Shown here one piece after another: positions 25,409 through 33,804 of a DNA stretch of 64,000 nt. This DNA comes from Halomonas eurihalina (GTDB lineage: Bacteria > Pseudomonadota > Gammaproteobacteria > Pseudomonadales > Halomonadaceae): the NCBI RefSeq assembly GCF_008274785.1, contig NZ_VTPU01000016.1:25536-89535 (forward strand), read 5' to 3'. The notes under the pieces are model-generated. The model did not search any database and was not told the origin of the DNA. It saw nothing but the letters and a program-made list of their open reading frames with translations. Made by a program: the position numbers and the translations under genes. Each line of letters opens with the position of its first letter. The stretch's first letter is position 1.

Positions 25409-26703
25409 TACTGGACGCAGGCCTTGTTCTCGTCTTGTCTTTCCTTGGGCTTCTTGTCATTGGAGCGCCAATTGGAATCTGCATCGTAGCTTCTTCGGCT
25501 ATAACGATACTCCTGGAGCTTCCAGCAGATATTGCCATTTTCACAACGGCTCAAAAAATGGCATCAAGCCTTGATAGCTTCACACTGCTGGCCGTGCCTT
25601 TCTTCATATTTTCCGGGGTTCTCATGAACAACGGGGGTATCGCCCTTCGCCTGGTCAATTTCGCTAAACTATTCAGTGCCAAAATTCCTGGGTCGTTGGC
25701 ACACACAAACATTGTGGGCAACATGATGTTTGGAGCGATTTCAGGGTCGGCGATTGCCGCCTCGACCTCCATCGGGGGAGTCATGGTCCCCATGAGCGAG
25801 AAGGAAGGTTATAGCCGACCATTCTCGGCATCCGCCAATATCGCCTCTGCCCCTACGGGAATGCTGATCCCTCCGACAACCTCTTTTATTCTCTATGCAT
25901 TGGCCAGTGGTGGAACATCAATATCTGCTCTGTTTGCCGGTGGCCTCGTAGCTGGCTGCCTATGGGGAGCAGGATGTATTCTGGTCGCTCTGATCGTTGC
26001 CAAGTACAGGAACTACACAGTCAAGTTGGACTTGCGCGATAACTCCATCAAGACCGTCATTTTTCAGGCGCTCCCCAGTCTTTTTCTTATTGCCATCATC
26101 GTCGGTGGTATCGTATTTGGCATCTTTACGGCTGTCGAGGCATCTGCCATTGCTGTTATCTACACTATATTCTTGACCGTCATCGTCTATCGAACCATTA
26201 ATCTACGCTCCTTCATCGTTTCATTGATCAAAGCAACCGAGACGACTGGCGTGATCATGTTCCTTCTCGCGGCCTCTTCTGCCATGTCGTTCGCCATGTC
26301 CATCACAGGATTGCCCACGGCAATCAGCTCCGCCATTCTAGGGTTTTCCGATAATCCAGCTACCGTATTGCTAATCATCACGGCCTTGCTTCTTATCATC
26401 GGATGCTTCATGGATATTGGCCCTGCCATCTTGATCTTCACGCCGATCCTCCTTCCCATTACATCGGCGATTGATATTGATCCAATACATTTCGGAATTA
26501 TCATGGTATTCAACTTGTGCATCGGAACTATCACTCCTCCTGTGGGAACTGGACTTTTCATTGGTGCCGGCATCGCCAAGGAAAAGGTCGAAAACTTGCT
26601 TATTCCTCTTTTACCTTTCTACCTTGTCATTCTTTCAGTCCTGCTACTCATCACTTTCATCCCGGGAATCACATTATTCCTTCCTGTCATGATGGGACTC
26701 TAG
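25405..26703 (+). CDS. TRAP transporter large permease (DctM family)
   Basis: 432 residues with 11-12 hydrophobic helices. It carries the DctM hallmarks SGSAIAASTSIGGVMVP and SAPTGMLIPPTTSFILYA, and near the end DIGPAILIFTPILLPI and NLCIGTITPPVGTGLF. It catalyses sodium-driven uptake of the ligand delivered by the periplasmic binding protein. Base composition is distinctly more AT-rich than in neighbouring regions. Confidence 0.95.
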   Translation: MILDAGLVLVLSFLGLLVIGAPIGICIVASSAITILLELPADIAIFTTAQKMASSLDSFTLLAVPFFIFSGVLMNNGGIALRLVNFAKLFSAKIPGSLAHTNIVGNMMFGAISGSAIAASTSIGGVMVPMSEKEGYSRPFSASANIASAPTGMLIPPTTSFILYALASGGTSISALFAGGLVAGCLWGAGCILVALIVAKYRNYTVKLDLRDNSIKTVIFQALPSLFLIAIIVGGIVFGIFTAVEASAIAVIYTIFLTVIVYRTINLRSFIVSLIKATETTGVIMFLLAASSAMSFAMSITGLPTAISSAILGFSDNPATVLLIITALLLIIGCFMDIGPAILIFTPILLPITSAIDIDPIHFGIIMVFNLCIGTITPPVGTGLFIGAGIAKEKVENLLIPLLPFYLVILSVLLLITFIPGITLFLPVMMGL

Positions 26704-26731
26704 TTTAAAAACCCGAAAAGGCGACAATCAC

Positions 26732-27871
26732 ATGAAGACATTCAACGTCAAGCACAGCCAACTTCTGAGGCAAGCAGAGCGCTTCATCTCCAAGAATGAA
26801 GTCACTGAATTGATCAGAAAGACTATCGATAACCTGGTCAATATACAGGATGAAACTGGTGAATTTCTGCTTCATCTGGATGATGGTCGAACCATAGACA
26901 CAAAAGGATGGGCTGGTTGGGAATGGACCCACGGCATCGGTCTGTATGGTATCTACAAGTACTATGAACAAACCGATGACAACGAGGCATTGGCCATCAT
27001 CGACTCCTGGTTCCATGATCGCTTTGCCGAACGGTTGGCAACCAAGAACGTCAATACGGTATGTCCCTTTCTCACACTCGCTTACCGCTACGAGGAGACA
27101 GGTCGCAAGGAGTGGTTACCGTATCTGCAGGCCTGGGCGGATTGGGTCATGCACGATATGCCCCGTACCGACAAGGGCGGACTGCAGCATGTCGTCTACA
27201 ACAGCGAGAATCATCAACAACTTTGGGACGACACCTTGATGATGAGCGTGCTGCCGTTGGCCAAGATCGGGCAACTCCTTAACAGGCCAGACTATGTGGA
27301 AGAGGCGAAATACCAGTTCCTGGTACACGTCCAGTATCTCATGGATAGGGAAACAGGCGCCTGGTTTCATGGCTGGACGTTCGAAGGCAACCATAATTTC
27401 GCCAGGGCACTCTGGGCGCGTGGCAATAGCTGGTTGACAATCGTCATTCCCGAATTTCTCGAGCTTCTCGATCTTCCTCCCAACGACCCTATTCGACGTT
27501 TTCTCATCCAGGTTCTGGAGTCCCAGGTCGAGGCACTGGCCAAGTGGCAATCGGAATCAGGATTGTGGCATACGCTGCTTGACGACCCATCCTCTTACCT
27601 GGAGGCATCAGCAACAGCCGGCTTCGCTTATGGCATGCTCAAAGCCGTCAGAATGCGCTATCTCGACGCCTCCTACTACGACATCGCCGAGAAGGCTATC
27701 AAGAGCATCATTCACCACATCACCCCTGATGGAGAGTTAGAGAAAGTCTCTTTCGGAACCGCTATGGGAGATGATCTTGACTATTACCGAACGATCCCCC
27801 TGACATCCATGCCCTATGGCCAGGCCATGGCAATCCTGTGCCTCTCAGAATACTTGAGGACATATTTATAA
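26732..27871 (+). CDS. Glycoside hydrolase family 88/105, unsaturated uronyl hydrolase
   Basis: 379 residues, alpha/alpha-barrel. Recognisable segments are GWEWTHGIGLYGIYKYY (about 62-78), the acidic catalytic motif LWDDTLMM (Asp166/Asp167), NHNFARALWARGNSW and a closing PLTSMPYGQAMAILCLSEYL. It has no signal peptide, so it acts in the cytoplasm on imported disaccharides, releasing the unsaturated uronic acid that becomes the KduI substrate. GH105 (rhamnogalacturonyl or glucuronyl) seems closer than GH88, but exact linkage specificity cannot be told from sequence. Confidence 0.88.
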   Translation: MKTFNVKHSQLLRQAERFISKNEVTELIRKTIDNLVNIQDETGEFLLHLDDGRTIDTKGWAGWEWTHGIGLYGIYKYYEQTDDNEALAIIDSWFHDRFAERLATKNVNTVCPFLTLAYRYEETGRKEWLPYLQAWADWVMHDMPRTDKGGLQHVVYNSENHQQLWDDTLMMSVLPLAKIGQLLNRPDYVEEAKYQFLVHVQYLMDRETGAWFHGWTFEGNHNFARALWARGNSWLTIVIPEFLELLDLPPNDPIRRFLIQVLESQVEALAKWQSESGLWHTLLDDPSSYLEASATAGFAYGMLKAVRMRYLDASYYDIAEKAIKSIIHHITPDGELEKVSFGTAMGDDLDYYRTIPLTSMPYGQAMAILCLSEYLRTYL

Positions 27872-27928
27872 CGTTCACCTGGCCCGTTGGGCCTCGAACT
27901 CACCAACAAGTTCAAGAAAGGAGCCGTC

Positions 27929-28933
27929 ATGACTAAATCAGCTCATACAAAGGCATTTTTGGCCGCCACGCTTACCGCCCTCTCACTTGGAGTATCAGTG
28001 GTTCATGCCGAAAACAACGTTAACATCAAACTCGCATATGCCCAAAACTCTCAACCTGTAAAGGATGCGCTATCCAAGTTCGGCTCACTCGTCGAAGAAA
28101 AATCAGGAGGCTCAATAAGCGTCACCTACTTCCCCGATAGCCAACTAGGTGGAGAAAGCGAACTCGTCGAGCTTCTGCAGACCGGTGCAATCGATATGAC
28201 CAAGGTATCCGGCGGACTTATGGGAAGCTTTTCACCACTCTACAGCGTCTTCTCCATGCCTTATTTATTCGATGGAGAGAAGCACTTTCATGATGTAATG
28301 AATAACCCTGACATCATGGATGACGTATACCAGTCGACAAAGGGCCAAGGATTCGTGGGTGTTGGCTGGTATGACTCGGGACAACGAAATTTTTACACAA
28401 CAGATGAACCAATCAACGAAGTCTCTGACCTGGAAGGTAAAAAAATCAGGGTCATGCAGAGCGAAAAGGCCGTCAACACCATGAAGCTACTTGGGGCTTC
28501 GCCCGTCGTGATGTCCCAGGAGGAAGTGTACACCGCACTACAACAAGGTATTCTTGATGGTGCGGAAAACAATGAATTCGCATTGACTACAGCACGCCAT
28601 GGGGAGGTGGTCAACTACTATACCCTCGATGGCCACACTCGAATCCCCGACATCATCCTTTTCAACAATAACACGCTTTCCAGCTTGACGGAGCCACAGC
28701 GTGAAGCCGTCATGTCGGCTATCGATGAATCGACTCAATTTCAGCTTGAGCAGTGGTCTCAATCCGTCGAGGAAGCGAGGAAAAGCATCAAGAATGACTT
28801 TAACGTCGAGATCAATGCAGTGAATATTTCACCTTTCCAGGATGCTGTACAACCGATATATGACGACCTAAAGAGCCATCCAGAACAATATTCACTTTAC
28901 CAAAAGATAAAAAACACCAGCAGCAACCAGTGA
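27929..28933 (+). CDS. TRAP transporter periplasmic substrate-binding protein (DctP family)
   Basis: 334 residues from the ATG with AAAGGAG upstream. A signal peptide (FLAATLTALSLGVSVVHA) is followed by NVNIKLAYAQNSQPVKDALSKF and the DctP core SGGSISVTYFPDSQLGGESELVELLQTGAIDM. The conserved ligand-binding Arg region GKKIRVMQSEKAVNTMKLLGASPV is present. Encoded in one operon with the small and large permeases, a hydrolase between them; the ligand is probably an unsaturated di-uronide or uronate (inference from context). Confidence 0.93.
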   Translation: MTKSAHTKAFLAATLTALSLGVSVVHAENNVNIKLAYAQNSQPVKDALSKFGSLVEEKSGGSISVTYFPDSQLGGESELVELLQTGAIDMTKVSGGLMGSFSPLYSVFSMPYLFDGEKHFHDVMNNPDIMDDVYQSTKGQGFVGVGWYDSGQRNFYTTDEPINEVSDLEGKKIRVMQSEKAVNTMKLLGASPVVMSQEEVYTALQQGILDGAENNEFALTTARHGEVVNYYTLDGHTRIPDIILFNNNTLSSLTEPQREAVMSAIDESTQFQLEQWSQSVEEARKSIKNDFNVEINAVNISPFQDAVQPIYDDLKSHPEQYSLYQKIKNTSSNQ

Positions 28934-28942
28934 TTTTTCCCT

Positions 28943-28975
28943 AGAGATATTGCCAAAATGCCTGGCAATATCTCT
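28943..28975 (+). other. Hairpin after the TRAP binding-protein gene
   Basis: A 13-bp perfect inverted repeat (AGAGATATTGCCA / TGGCAATATCTCT) with a 7-base loop lies 10 bp downstream of the binding-protein stop codon. It has no T-tract. It may protect the abundant binding-protein message or attenuate the next gene. Confidence 0.5.
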
Positions 28976-29007
28976 TCAACAACACACAAAACATCGACGT
29001 GAAGAAA

Positions 29008-29844
29008 ATGAGCACAACCTTGAACATAGGAATCAGGGCACACGACCTGCCCAAGCAGCCCATGGAAGGCCTGATAGAGGATATCGCTCGCCGAGGACTT
29101 GGATCAGTACAGTTAGCACTGAACAAGTCTTTCGACCTTGACATAAAGCCTGGGACATTAAATCCAGGCATGGCCTACTTGATTGGATCAGCATTCCGGC
29201 GCCACGATATTCAAATTGCGGTTCTTGGCTGCTACGCCAACATAATTCATCCGGATCCCGAAGAGCGGCACTCTGCATTATCGAGATTCAAAGAGCACAT
29301 CCGGTTTTCTAGAGACTTTGGATGCGGAATCGTTGGGACTGAAACCGGCAATGTCAACCCAGACATCATATACACTCAAGAAAACTTTCATGAGAAGCCC
29401 TTCCAGGATGTTTTATCAAGTGTAAGAGAGCTGGTTGAGGAGGCCGAAAAATTCGGTGTCATCGTAGGTATCGAACCGGGTGTCAATCATCCCATATACT
29501 CCCCCAAGACCATGAAGCGCTTGCTTGATGAGGTGCAGTCCAACAACCTTCAGGTGATATTCGATCCGGTCAACCTCATGACTGCGGAGAATCACGGGCG
29601 ACAGCATGAAATATTGAGTGAAGCCTTCTCATTGTGGGGAGACCGCATAGCGGTCATCCACGCCAAGGACTTCATCATATCGGAAGGACGCTTGGTTCCC
29701 GCTCCCGTGGGGAAAGGACTGATGGACTATGAGTTCATCATTCAGCAGCTTAGTCCTCACATCAATATCATTCTGGATGAAACAAGCCCCGAGCATATCG
29801 AGGATGCCATTCATTTCCTGAAATCCTGTGAATCAACTCATTAA
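29008..29844 (+). CDS. Sugar phosphate isomerase/epimerase family protein (xylose isomerase-like TIM barrel)
   Basis: 278 residues. TIM-barrel landmarks are TLNIGIRAHDL at the start, GIVGTETGNVNP, the metal-binding region GVIVGIEPGVNHPIYSP, LQVIFDPVNLM and DRIAVIHAKDF, then IILDETSPEHI. It should bind a divalent metal and epimerise or isomerise a sugar; the substrate is unknown. It is last in the uronate operon. A GTG nine bases upstream is an alternative start; neither has a convincing ribosome-binding site. Confidence 0.8.
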   Translation: MSTTLNIGIRAHDLPKQPMEGLIEDIARRGLGSVQLALNKSFDLDIKPGTLNPGMAYLIGSAFRRHDIQIAVLGCYANIIHPDPEERHSALSRFKEHIRFSRDFGCGIVGTETGNVNPDIIYTQENFHEKPFQDVLSSVRELVEEAEKFGVIVGIEPGVNHPIYSPKTMKRLLDEVQSNNLQVIFDPVNLMTAENHGRQHEILSEAFSLWGDRIAVIHAKDFIISEGRLVPAPVGKGLMDYEFIIQQLSPHINIILDETSPEHIEDAIHFLKSCESTH

Positions 29845-29964
29845 AATCTAACGCGTCCTGACATCACCTGCACTGGAGCGGGCCAAGGACAGGGCATACC
29901 TATCCCTGTCGTATGGTTTCCCCTATCCTGCGGCGGATATCAGTGCAACCAAGGGAAAGCCATC

Positions 29965-30435
29965 ATGTGGGACCAGCAAGAGATTCGCCTCGCGCCGCGT
30001 TCGCGGGGCTTTCACTTGATCACCGACGAGGTCATCGAGGCTGTTCCCCGAATAGCGAGCTTGCAGGTTGGTCTGCTGCACCTGCAGCTACTGCATACCT
30101 CGGCCTCGCTGACTCTCAACGAGAACGCCGACCCCGATGTGCGCCACGACATGGATGCCTTACTGCGCGACCGAATACCGGGAGATCTTCCCTATTTCCG
30201 CCATACGCTGGAAGGGCCGGACGATATGCCCGCCCATGTCGCGGCGAGCCTGTTCGGTACTCAACTGACCCTGGCCGTGCGTGACGGTCGCCTGGCACTC
30301 GGTACCTGGCAAGGTGTCTGGTTCGGCGAACATCGCGACCATGGCGGGCCTCGGCACCTGATCGCCACCCTCAACGGGGAGTGCAATGCCAGGCATCGTC
30401 ACGGGTACCATTGGCGCTCCGGCGACCGCGGCTAG
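29965..30435 (+). CDS. YjbQ/UPF0047 family protein
   Basis: 156 residues with family motifs LHTSASLTLNENADPDVRHDM, the Pro/Phe-rich FRHTLEGPDDMPAHVAASLFG, and LGTWQGVWFGEHRDHGGPRHL, which holds the conserved His/Glu metal-like cluster. Members have a reported low thiamine-phosphate synthase activity, and the physiological role is unclear. It stands just outside the uronate island, where composition returns to GC-rich. Confidence 0.9.
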   Translation: MWDQQEIRLAPRSRGFHLITDEVIEAVPRIASLQVGLLHLQLLHTSASLTLNENADPDVRHDMDALLRDRIPGDLPYFRHTLEGPDDMPAHVAASLFGTQLTLAVRDGRLALGTWQGVWFGEHRDHGGPRHLIATLNGECNARHRHGYHWRSGDRG

Positions 30436-30491
30436 GCGACCTCATCGCGAAGCGGTAAAATAGGCGACTTTGTATCGGCAGACGTTTCAGG

Positions 30492-31289
30492 GTGAAGCCT
30501 CGACATGCCGATCCCTACATTGCTCACGGCCTGCCCCGGCGCGGGTCGCGCGCAACGCTAAAGAGCCCGCTCGTGAAACTGCTCGACATTCCCTTCGATG
30601 ATCGCCGACGCCGTTATCTGGTCTTTCGCCCGTGGGACCTGCCGGATCGCCTGCGACTGGCCAGTACCTCCACTACCGCAGCTTTCGAGGCCATGGGCAG
30701 CAGTCGCTTTTATGTGTCGCAAGACCAGCGCATTCTGGCCAAGGTAGTGCCGGATAAATTCAGCAAGAGGCAGCGTCCGCTGAAGTGGCTGTTCCACGAC
30801 TACCTCGAGAAACGCTGGTTAATGCAGTCCGACGCCCGCAAGGAGTTCCTCAGCCTGCGCATCCTGCAGCGCGCTGGCCTGCGCGTTCCCAATTGCCATG
30901 GTTGGGGCGTATCCTTCAACCCCGCCAACCGGACTCCCTCACTGCTGTTGATGGAGCAACTCCGCGATGCCCGCACGGGGGGTGAGGTCTTCGATGCCCT
31001 TGATGAGACGGGCCGCCAGCGCTTTCTCGAAACCTTCTGCCGTGAGGTGGTGCAGCTTGCCCATGCCGGCTACGTGCATCGCGACCTGCACTTCAACAAC
31101 CTCCTTGTGGACGACCAGGGGCGTTTGATCTGGCTCGATGCCCATGTCCGCCCCCTGCCACGACGCGCCAGCGACCACTGGCCCGCCATTCGCGACTCCC
31201 TGACCGCCGGCAAGCTGCGTGGCGAAGCCTACCGAGCCCTCGCCGAGCGTCGTATCGCCGAGCTCTGGGCCGGCAAGCCGACCAAGTAA
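30492..31289 (+). CDS. Lipopolysaccharide kinase (WaaP/Kdo kinase)-like protein
   Basis: 265 residues from a GTG start. The kinase-like core shows a catalytic loop YVHRDLHFNNLLVDDQGRLIWLDAH: the HRDLHxxN motif and a following Asp in place of DFG. An N-lobe lysine candidate lies in RILAKVVPDK. It resembles WaaP/InaA-type LPS sugar kinases, but no other LPS genes are near, so the substrate is open. Start choice is uncertain because the ribosome-binding site is weak. Confidence 0.75.
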   Translation: MKPRHADPYIAHGLPRRGSRATLKSPLVKLLDIPFDDRRRRYLVFRPWDLPDRLRLASTSTTAAFEAMGSSRFYVSQDQRILAKVVPDKFSKRQRPLKWLFHDYLEKRWLMQSDARKEFLSLRILQRAGLRVPNCHGWGVSFNPANRTPSLLLMEQLRDARTGGEVFDALDETGRQRFLETFCREVVQLAHAGYVHRDLHFNNLLVDDQGRLIWLDAHVRPLPRRASDHWPAIRDSLTAGKLRGEAYRALAERRIAELWAGKPTK

Positions 31290-31328
31290 ACCGCCAGGAT
31301 TGAATCGCGCCACCATGCACGTCTTTCA

Positions 31329-31772
31329 CTAATCATCCCAGTCCTTCGGCGTCCAGGTAATACCGTTGTCATTAGTGGCATTCCATTCCAGCACGGCATT
31401 GGGGTGAGAATTGTTCGAGCCTGAGTCGTTATTGCCCGAGGTGTTCTCGATGGTGCCGGTCTCACTATTACCGTTACAGCCCCAGCCCACGTCTTCACAG
31501 GGATCCTCCAGTCCCTCGGCAATATTCACCGAGACGCGCAATTTCGCCGCACTCAGCTCCGACAGCGCGGCGCTGTGCTCTGCGCGCTCGGTATAGTCCT
31601 GGTAACGCGGTACCGCGACCGCCGCCAGTATCCCGATGATCGCCACCACGATGAGCAGTTCGATCAGAGTAAAACCTGCCTGATGCGCTGACACGGTCGT
31701 CATCGCTCCGTCTTTCTGCCCTTCTTGCGTCCTTTCCCTCGCCCTTTCTTGAGTACTCTCGACCCTTTCCAT
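31329..31772 (-). CDS. pilA: Type IV major pilin precursor (PilA/PilE-like)
   Basis: 147 residues from the ATG at 31772, which has a near-perfect GGAGGT five bases upstream. The processing site is HQAG^[22 protein letters not shown], with Glu5 of the mature pilin present. The mature part is about 114 residues with two cysteines ([10 protein letters not shown]) and an Asn/Ser/Gly-rich tail. From this start the leader would be an unusual 33 charged residues; an internal ATG at 31703 gives a standard 10-residue leader but its GGAG is only 2 bases away. It is divergent from pilB-pilC. Confidence 0.88.
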   Translation of the reverse strand: MERVESTQERARERTQEGQKDGAMTTVSAHQAGFTLIELLIVVAIIGILAAVAVPRYQDYTERAEHSAALSELSAAKLRVSVNIAEGLEDPCEDVGWGCNGNSETGTIENTSGNNDSGSNNSHPNAVLEWNATNDNGITWTPKDWDD

Positions 31773-32032
31773 GGTCCACCTCCCTGATTGGCTGGACATT
31801 CTGCTCAGGAGACTCCGGGCTTGCTGCTCCCATCAAGCCACGTCTGCCGCTCCTGTCTTGACGGTAGGTAGCGGGCCCGAAGCCAACAAGGACGATTCTC
31901 TGGCTTTTCGGCGTCGTCATCTCGCATGGCGGAGTCGGTGAATTCGTCGCCACGACACGGCAGAAAGCGTCGGGCCACGAACACACTAACTGACTAGACT
32001 CGGCGATATTCCCGGCCGTATCGCGAGATGTC

Positions 32033-33781
32033 ATGAGCGACTATCCAGCGTGTGACGACATGGACCGGAATCCCGGTCGCCCTACCAATGACCTTGGAGA
32101 CCTGGCCCGTCGGCTGGTCGAAGACAGCCTGCTCGATGCCCGGGAAGCCCGGCGACTGGAGCAACAGGCCCGACAGAGCGGATGCTCGCTACTGGCGCTC
32201 GCCGTCGATGCCAAGGCCGTGTCGGCGCGGCAAGCCGCCGAGGCAGCCGCCAGGGAATATGGGCTGGACATCGTCGATCTGGATACCCTGGAATTCAACG
32301 AACTGCCACCCGTCGCGGACTATCCAGAAGCCCTGTTGCGTCGACTCGGCGTACTGCCCCTGCGTCGCCATGGCGGGCGTCTCACCGTCGCCGTGAGTCA
32401 ACCCGCGACACTCGCCGAGCTCGATGAACTACGCTTCGCCACCGGCCTGACGCCCGAGGGCGTCCTGGCCCCCAGGGATCAGCTCGCGGCCTGGCTGGAA
32501 CGCTACCTCAGCTCCACGAGCGGTACCCTTGAGGCAATGGCTCGCATGGAGTCGATACCCGGAGCACCGGGCACGAGCCACGAGGAGGAGATCTCGACAT
32601 CCAGCGCGGCGCACGCCGATGCGCCTCTGGTGGCCTTTATCGACGGTGTCCTTCAGGACGCCATCCGGCACGGCGCCTCTGACATCCACTTCGAACCCTA
32701 TGCAGCTCACTTTCGCATTCGCCTGCGGATCGACGGCATCCTGCATGACGTCGCGCATCCTCCCTTCGCGATGCGTTCGCGCATTGCCGCCCGCCTCAAG
32801 GTGATGGCGCGCCTGGATATCTCGGAACGTCGCCTTCCCCAGGATGGCGCCATCAAGTGGCGCCACTTCGAAGGTCCCGGTGTCGATTTCCGCGTCAACA
32901 CCATGCCCACCGTGCATGGCGAAAAAATCGTCCTACGCTTGCTCGACTCGGCCTCGGCGCAGTGGAACATCACTCAACTGGGCCTCTCCACGGCACAACG
33001 GCAGCTCTACGAAAGCGCCCTGTCCTCCCCCCAGGGAATGATCCTGGTCACCGGTCCCACCGGCAGCGGCAAGACGGTGACGCTGTATAGCGGGCTGGGA
33101 CGGCTCAACGACGCCAACCGCAACATCTGTACCGCTGAGGACCCGGTCGAGATCAAGCTGGAAGGCATCAACCAGGTCAATGTCCAGCCACGCATCGGCC
33201 TGGATTTCGCCAGCACCCTGCGCGCCTTTCTGCGACAGGACCCCGACGTGGTGATGGTCGGCGAGATTCGTGACCAGGAAACCGCGGACATCGCCATCAA
33301 GGCATCCCAGACCGGCCACCTGGTGCTTTCCACGCTGCATACCAATTCCGCGGCGCAGACGCTGACACGCTTGGTCGACATGGGCATCGCGCCCTTCAAT
33401 ATCGCCGATTCGGTGAGCCTGATCATCGCCCAGCGCCTGGCGCGTCGACTCTGCGAGCGCTGCAAGCGGCCCACGCGACTGGAGCATCAGGCCCTGCTGG
33501 ATCTCGGCATCGACGCACGAATGGCCAGTCGCGCCGATCTCCACGATCCCGTCGGTTGCGGCTATTGCACGCAGGGATTCAAGGGACGCATCGGCCTCTA
33601 CGAAGTCGTGCCGATCGACGCGGCAATGCGCGAACGCATCCTGCATCGCGGCACCGCCACCGAACTGGAAGAGCAGGCACGCCGCAGTGGCCATCCAAGC
33701 TTATGGCGCGACGGGATCGACAAGGCCATGCAGGGAGTGACCAGTCTCGGCGAAGTGAGTCGCGTGACCGGCAATCATTGA
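32033..33781 (+). CDS. pilB: Type IV pilus assembly ATPase PilB
   Basis: 582 residues. An N-terminal MshEN-type domain (residues 10-150) precedes the GspE/PilB ATPase core: ASDIHFEPY, Walker A GPTGSGKTVTLYSGL, the Asp box LRAFLRQDPDVVMVGEIRD, the His box TGHLVLSTLHTNSA, and the zinc tetracysteine CERCKRPT...CGYC. It powers pilin polymerisation at the inner membrane. pilC follows 23 bp downstream. Confidence 0.95.
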   Translation: MSDYPACDDMDRNPGRPTNDLGDLARRLVEDSLLDAREARRLEQQARQSGCSLLALAVDAKAVSARQAAEAAAREYGLDIVDLDTLEFNELPPVADYPEALLRRLGVLPLRRHGGRLTVAVSQPATLAELDELRFATGLTPEGVLAPRDQLAAWLERYLSSTSGTLEAMARMESIPGAPGTSHEEEISTSSAAHADAPLVAFIDGVLQDAIRHGASDIHFEPYAAHFRIRLRIDGILHDVAHPPFAMRSRIAARLKVMARLDISERRLPQDGAIKWRHFEGPGVDFRVNTMPTVHGEKIVLRLLDSASAQWNITQLGLSTAQRQLYESALSSPQGMILVTGPTGSGKTVTLYSGLGRLNDANRNICTAEDPVEIKLEGINQVNVQPRIGLDFASTLRAFLRQDPDVVMVGEIRDQETADIAIKASQTGHLVLSTLHTNSAAQTLTRLVDMGIAPFNIADSVSLIIAQRLARRLCERCKRPTRLEHQALLDLGIDARMASRADLHDPVGCGYCTQGFKGRIGLYEVVPIDAAMRERILHRGTATELEEQARRSGHPSLWRDGIDKAMQGVTSLGEVSRVTGNH

Positions 33782-33804
33782 GACAAGGCGACACGGAGGC
33801 GCCG

